A DNA stretch of 64,000 nt from contig NZ_BAGL01000127.1 in the NCBI RefSeq assembly GCF_000308875.1, forward strand, positions 186,001 through 250,000. The letters run 5' to 3'. Under the pieces are notes generated by a model, which was not told the origin of the DNA, did no database searches, and was given only the letters and a program-made list of their open reading frames with translations. Positions within the stretch are counted from its first letter, which is position 1. The number at the start of each line of letters is the position of its first letter. Source of the stretch: Nocardia transvalensis NBRC 15921 (GTDB lineage: Bacteria > Actinomycetota > Actinomycetes > Mycobacteriales > Mycobacteriaceae). Made by a program: the position numbers and the translations under genes. Positions 59,840 to 64,000 of the stretch are shown here, one piece after another.

Positions 59840-61154
59840 CGCTCGCTCCATCCTCGTGTCCGGCAAAACCGTTGTTGCTCTTGTGTTCGGCGTCGACCTT
59901 CTCCGGCGCGCGCTTGACGACGACGGTGTGGACGCGGACCCGCCCGCGGGCGTCGGCACCACCCTCGCCGCGCAACTGCAGGCCGTGGGCCACGACCTTC
60001 GACCCCGGCAGCGGCACCCTGCCCAGCGCGTGCGCGAGCAGTCCGCCGACGGTGTCGACGTCCTCCTCCTCGATCTCCATGCCGAACAGCTCACCGAGAT
60101 CGTCCACCGACAGCCGCGCCGCCACCCGGTACTTGCCGTTGCCGAGATCCTCGATCGGGGCGATCTCGTCGGTGTCGTACTCGTCGGCGATCTCCCCCAC
60201 GATCTCCTCGAGCACGTCCTCGATCGTCACCAATCCGGCGATGCCGCCGTACTCGTCGACCAGCAGCGCCATGTGGATGCGGCGGCGCTGCATCTCGTCC
60301 AGCAGTTCGTCGAGGGGTTTGGAGTCGGGCACGAACACCGGCGGCCGCATCACCTCGCGCACCCGCACCTTCTTGCCCCGATCGGCATACGGCACAAGGT
60401 CTTTCAGGTAGACCACGCCGACGATGTCGTCGACGTTCTCCCCGATCACCGGAATCCGTGAATGTCCGGACCGGACGGCCAGGGACATCGCCTGGGCCGC
60501 CGTCTTCTCCGCCTCGATCCACACCATCTCGGTGCGCGGCACCATGACCGCGCGGGCCGAGGTGTCGCCGAGTTCGAAGACCGACTGGATCATCCGGCGC
60601 TCGTCGGGATCCACGACGCCGCTCTGCTGCGCCATGTCCACGACCTCGCGCAACTCGACCTCGGAGGCGAAGGGTCCGTTGCGGAATCCCTTACCGGGCG
60701 TGATCGCGTTACCGATCAGGATCAGCAGCCGGCTCAGCGGGCCGAGCAGCAGGCCGATCGCCTGCAGCGGCAGCGTGGCGCCGAGCGCGATCGAATACGC
60801 GTGCTGGCGACCGAGTGTCCGCGGGCCGACGCCGATGACCACGTAGTCGACCAGCACCATCACGACCGCGGTAAGCAGCAGGGCCCACCCGGTGCTCAGC
60901 CAGTCGGTCAGCGCCGCGGCCAGCAGGACGGTGGCGGTGATCTCGCAGGCCAGCCGCAGCAGCACCATCAGATTCACGTAGCGCGGGCGGTCGCGCACGA
61001 TGCGGGCCAGCCGCCGGGCGCCACCGCGATCGGCGCGCACCAGATCCTCCACCCGGGCGGGCGAGATCGTGGCCAGCGACGCGTCGATGGCCGCGAATAC
61101 GCCGCCGACCGGCACCAGCAGAATCGCCAGGAGCAGCAGGATCAGTGAGTTCAC
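59832..61154 (-). CDS. CorC/HlyC-family CNNM-type membrane protein
   Basis: A 440-residue protein. The N-terminal DUF21/CNNM membrane domain (about 1-190) has three to four helices. A CBS pair (VMVPRTEMVWI, VIGENVDDIVGVVYLKDL and so on) follows, and a C-terminal CorC/HlyC domain (about 350-420) comes next. Members function as magnesium or cobalt transporters or their regulators. The start GTG (VNSLILLLLAILLVPVGG) overlaps the YbeY stop (GTGA). It is the Rv2366c equivalent in the operon. Confidence 0.92.
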   Translation of the reverse strand: MNSLILLLLAILLVPVGGVFAAIDASLATISPARVEDLVRADRGGARRLARIVRDRPRYVNLMVLLRLACEITATVLLAAALTDWLSTGWALLLTAVVMVLVDYVVIGVGPRTLGRQHAYSIALGATLPLQAIGLLLGPLSRLLILIGNAITPGKGFRNGPFASEVELREVVDMAQQSGVVDPDERRMIQSVFELGDTSARAVMVPRTEMVWIEAEKTAAQAMSLAVRSGHSRIPVIGENVDDIVGVVYLKDLVPYADRGKKVRVREVMRPPVFVPDSKPLDELLDEMQRRRIHMALLVDEYGGIAGLVTIEDVLEEIVGEIADEYDTDEIAPIEDLGNGKYRVAARLSVDDLGELFGMEIEEEDVDTVGGLLAHALGRVPLPGSKVVAHGLQLRGEGGADARGRVRVHTVVVKRAPEKVDAEHKSNNGFAGHEDGASDE

Positions 61155-61705
61155 GCGGGATCCAGCGGGTCACCGGGTGCGGTGAACCCGGTCTTGCCGA
61201 GCAGGCGTCGGTCGCGCTCGGCGAGTTCGGCACGGCGCTGCGCCTCGCGCAGGCTCTCGTACCATTCGGAGAGCAGCCTGTTCTGCAGGCCGAACATCTC
61301 CTTCTCCTCCTCGGGCTCGGCGTGGTCGTAGCCGAGCAGGTGCAGGACGCCGTGGACGGTCAGCAGCGCCAGCTCGTGGTCGAGCGCGTGACCGGCCTTG
61401 GTCGCCTGCGCGCCCGCGAATTCGGGGCACAGCACGATATCCCCCAGCATCGACGGGCCGGGCTCGCCGCCGTCGGGCCGCCCGCCCGGCTCCAGCTCGT
61501 CCATCGGGAAGGACATCACGTCGGTCGGGCCGGGCAGATCCATCCAGCGCATGTGCAGGTCGGCCATGGTGTCGAGATCGACCAGCACCATCGACAGCTC
61601 CGCCGCCGGATGCACATCCATCCGGCCGATCACGAATCGCGCGACACTGACCAGCTCTTCCTCGGATACGTCCATACCCGACTCGTTGGCGATCTCGATG
61701 CTCAC
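61151..61705 (-). CDS. ybeY: Endoribonuclease YbeY
   Basis: YbeY is a zinc-dependent endoribonuclease for 16S rRNA 3' maturation and ribosome quality control. The 184 residues carry the zinc motif HGVLHLLGYDHAEPEEEKEMF (in two parts) with the three histidines. The N-terminal VSIEIANESGMDVSEEELVSVAR block is typical. The GTG start (VSIEIANES) is used; the gene overlaps corC by 4 bp. It lies 32 bp after phoH. Confidence 0.95.
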   Translation of the reverse strand: MSIEIANESGMDVSEEELVSVARFVIGRMDVHPAAELSMVLVDLDTMADLHMRWMDLPGPTDVMSFPMDELEPGGRPDGGEPGPSMLGDIVLCPEFAGAQATKAGHALDHELALLTVHGVLHLLGYDHAEPEEEKEMFGLQNRLLSEWYESLREAQRRAELAERDRRLLGKTGFTAPGDPLDPA

Positions 61706-61737
61706 CCTCGTAAGCCTAATCGGAGGTGACGGAGGAT

Positions 61738-62847
61738 TTACCGCCGCCCGGCACGGCTGGCCGCGCGACGCTGGGCGCGGTTGCCCGGATAGTGGGGCAG
61801 CTGCTGCGGGCGCTCCTCGGCCTCGTAGCGGCCGTAGGCGTCGACGATCTCGGCGACCAGGCGGTGGCGGACCACGTCACTCGAAGTCAGTTCGGCGAAG
61901 TGGATGTCGTCGACGTCCATGAGGATGTCGCTCACCACGCGCAGGCCCGAACGCGTGCCGCCCGGGAGATCGACCTGGGTGATGTCACCGGTGACGACGA
62001 TCTTGGAACCGAACCCGAGCCGGGTCAGGAACATCTTCATCTGCTCGGGCGTGGTGTTCTGCGCCTCGTCCAGGATGATGAACGAATCGTTGAGCGACCG
62101 GCCGCGCATGTAGGCCAGCGGCGCCACCTCGATCACGCCCGACTGCATGAGCTTCGGGATCGCCTCCGGATCCATCATGTCGTGCAGCGCGTCGTAGAGC
62201 GGGCGCAGGTACGGATCGATCTTCTCGTTCAGCGTGCCCGGCAGGAAGCCCAGGCGCTCGCCCGCCTCCACCGCAGGGCGGGTGAGGATGATCCGGTTGA
62301 CCTGCTTGGTCTGCAGCGCCTGCACGGCCTTCGCGACCGCGAGGTAAGTCTTGCCGGTGCCGGCGGGACCGATGCCGAACACGATGGTGTTCTCGTCGAT
62401 CGCGTCGACGTAGCGCTTCTGGTTCAGTGTCTTGGGGCGGATGGTCTTCCCGCGCCGGGACAGGATGTCCAGGCTCAGGACCTCGGCCGGGGAATCCGAG
62501 GAGCCCTCGGTGAGCATGGAGTACGTGTGCCGGACCGCCTCGGGCGTGACGACGCGGTTGCGGCCGGTGAGCGCCACCAATTGCTCGACCACGCGCTCAG
62601 CCAGCGCCACATCGGCGGCGCGGCCGGTCAGGGTCACCGAATTGCCTCGGACGTGGATATCGGCGTCGAGCAGGCGCTCGAGTTCCCGGAGGTTCGCGTC
62701 GGCCGAGCCGAGGAAGCCGAAGACGGACTCAGGTGCGAGTTCGATGCTGGAGCGGACGGTCCGTGCGGCAGGGCTCGAGCCGTTGCCGCCGGCTCCGATG
62801 CCGGCCTGTGGGGTTGTCGGGTCGCCGATGTCGCCTGGAGTTCGCAA
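61738..62847 (-). CDS. phoH: PhoH-like ATPase
   Basis: PhoH is an RNA-associated P-loop ATPase. The 369 residues show Walker A GPAGTGKTYLAV, RPAVEAGERLGFLPG, and the Walker B region FIILDEAQNTTPEQ. The N-terminal part has a KH-like domain (ELAPESVFGFLGSADANLRELE in pieces). The start is TTG (LRTPGDIGDPTTPQAG), with no ATG or GTG nearby in frame. It is the first gene of the conserved era operon (Rv2368c equivalent). Confidence 0.94.
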   Translation of the reverse strand: MRTPGDIGDPTTPQAGIGAGGNGSSPAARTVRSSIELAPESVFGFLGSADANLRELERLLDADIHVRGNSVTLTGRAADVALAERVVEQLVALTGRNRVVTPEAVRHTYSMLTEGSSDSPAEVLSLDILSRRGKTIRPKTLNQKRYVDAIDENTIVFGIGPAGTGKTYLAVAKAVQALQTKQVNRIILTRPAVEAGERLGFLPGTLNEKIDPYLRPLYDALHDMMDPEAIPKLMQSGVIEVAPLAYMRGRSLNDSFIILDEAQNTTPEQMKMFLTRLGFGSKIVVTGDITQVDLPGGTRSGLRVVSDILMDVDDIHFAELTSSDVVRHRLVAEIVDAYGRYEAEERPQQLPHYPGNRAQRRAASRAGRR

Positions 62848-63005
62848 TAGGTGCTATGGCCTGCTTCCGGTCTCGAACCTGTGGTCTCGTGTGATGAAAG
62901 TTTAACGCGGCCTACCGACAGAGCCCAGTGAATATGCGGCTACCAGCAGGTCACGGGCGCGTTCCGGATAGTTTCGCCTGGCGCGAACCGGGTACCTACC
63001 CCTAC

Positions 63006-63896
63006 TCACCGCTGCGCCCGATCGAAGGCGAAGTCGCGGAAGCGCCGCACCGCCTCCGAGGGGGCGGCATCCGCCGACCAGATCAGCCCGACCGCACGGG
63101 AGGCGCCGGGATCCGCCAGCGGCACCAGCACCGGCCCCGGCTGCGGTCCCCGCACCGGCGGCTCCTCCTCCAGCGGGTACAGCGCGACGCCCAGACCGGC
63201 CCCGACCAGGCCCGCGACCGTCACCAGATCGGTCGACTCCAGAGCGATGCGGGGGCGGAAGTCGGCGGCGGCGCACAGGTCGTCGAGGATGCGGCGCATG
63301 CCGAAGCCCGCGGGCATGGCCACGAATTCCGCATCGGCGGCCTCGGCCAGCCGGACTTGCCGTCGTCCCGCGAGACGGTGGTCGGCCGGGACCGCCAAGG
63401 CGAGCCGCTGCCGCAGCAGGGTGCGCCAGCCCAGCCCGGACGCGGCGGGTTTCGGCGAGACCAGACCGAGGTCGGCGGATCCGTCCAGGACCCGGGCCGT
63501 CACGGCCGCAGCGGCATCCTGGCTGAGCACGAAGGTGATGCGGCCCGAACCGCGGCGGAAGTCGGCGACCAGCTGCGGCACCAGCCGTGCGCCGAAGGTG
63601 TGCAGGAAGGTCAGGCGCACCACGCCTTTGGCGGGGTTGGCGAGGTCGGCCAATTCCCGTGCGGCGGCATCCAGTTCGGCTTGGGCGCGGCGGGCGTGCT
63701 CGTAGTAGACGCGGCCGAACTCGTTGAGCGTCAGGCGTTTTCCGTGCCGGTCGAACAGCCGCACCCCGAGGCGGTGCTCGAGCCTGGCCAGCATGCGCGA
63801 AAGCGTCGGCTGCACGAGATGCAGCTGATCCGCGGCGGCCCCGACCCGCTCCAGCTCGGCGAGCGTGAGAAACCAGTGCAAATCGTCACTCGGCAC
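63006..63896 (-). CDS. LysR-family transcriptional regulator
   Basis: A 296-residue LysR regulator. The N-terminal winged helix-turn-helix has HWFLTLAELERVGAAADQ and LVQPTLSRMLARLEHRLG. The C-terminal effector domain is the type 2 periplasmic-binding fold. The preferred GTG start (VPSDDLHWFLTLAEL) has GGAGGGAG upstream; an ATG 22 codons earlier is possible. It is the last gene in the window, and its target, perhaps a divergent gene outside, is not visible. Confidence 0.9.
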   Translation of the reverse strand: MPSDDLHWFLTLAELERVGAAADQLHLVQPTLSRMLARLEHRLGVRLFDRHGKRLTLNEFGRVYYEHARRAQAELDAAARELADLANPAKGVVRLTFLHTFGARLVPQLVADFRRGSGRITFVLSQDAAAAVTARVLDGSADLGLVSPKPAASGLGWRTLLRQRLALAVPADHRLAGRRQVRLAEAADAEFVAMPAGFGMRRILDDLCAAADFRPRIALESTDLVTVAGLVGAGLGVALYPLEEEPPVRGPQPGPVLVPLADPGASRAVGLIWSADAAPSEAVRRFRDFAFDRAQR

Positions 63897-64000
63897 GGGC
63901 GGCCGCTCCCTCCGGACCTCTGCTAATGCTCCTGCGGCATGAACTTCGCAATCATTATGCATTTCCTTTCGAAGTGTGCCCGGGCCGATGCTGGGGTCAT

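Overview
The window is high-GC actinobacterial chromosome, most likely from Nocardia or a close relative in the Mycobacteriales. Supporting genes are a full-length carboxylic acid reductase, a mycothiol-dependent formaldehyde dehydrogenase, Lsr2, WXG100 proteins, a Nocardia-style secreted glycine-zipper protein, and a gene order matching Mycobacterium tuberculosis Rv2342-Rv2368 (dnaG, dgt, glyS, smtB, zur, uppS, recO, amiA2, era, corC, ybeY, phoH). The genus call is inference from gene content; no alignment was run.

Layout. 1-4.5 kb: a 2-oxo-acid or acetoin dehydrogenase operon (lpd end, E1 alpha, E1 beta, E2), a stem-loop and a PnuC-like membrane gene. 4.5-10.2 kb: carboxylic acid reductase on the minus strand, divergent from mscR and a metallo-hydrolase, so aldehyde production and aldehyde oxidation lie side by side. 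10.2-18.1 kb: accessory enzymes (acyltransferase, type II thioesterase, cyclase-like toroid with membrane tail, TetR/SDR divergon, FAD monooxygenase), a histidine-kinase fragment without its phospho-acceptor, and a PPOX-fold protein. 18.2-21.2 kb: tRNA-Asn, then a five-gene type VII secretion (ESX) toxin cassette. 21.4-25.3 kb: an unusual pair, a membrane-anchored periplasmic-binding-protein-like receptor and a large P-loop NTPase. 25.3-26.7 kb: an NAD(P)-binding gene and lsr2. 26.7-32.7 kb: a peptide/nickel-type ABC importer with an embedded methyltransferase, behind a cobalamin riboswitch. 32.7-37.2 kb: a NYN/PIN-like protein, an atypical P450, an L,D-transpeptidase, a second TetR/SDR divergon and a tandem repeat block.

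37.3-64 kb is the conserved backbone. DNA replication and nucleotide genes (dnaG, dgt), glycyl-tRNA synthetase, the zinc regulators smtB-zur, the cell-wall lipid carrier synthase uppS, recO, and the era-cdd-corC-ybeY-phoH operon are interleaved with accessory insertions. These are an ABC-2 exporter with its own two-component system, three TetR regulators with divergent partners, a NYN-domain nuclease and a LysR regulator.

The strongest candidates for something undescribed are the receptor/NTPase pair at 21440-25322 and the riboswitch-controlled importer-methyltransferase operon at 26694-32668. Other recurring themes are two TetR-linked SDRs that both lack catalytic residues, several palindromic operators in divergent promoters, and a dispersed 25-bp hairpin repeat seen at three sites.
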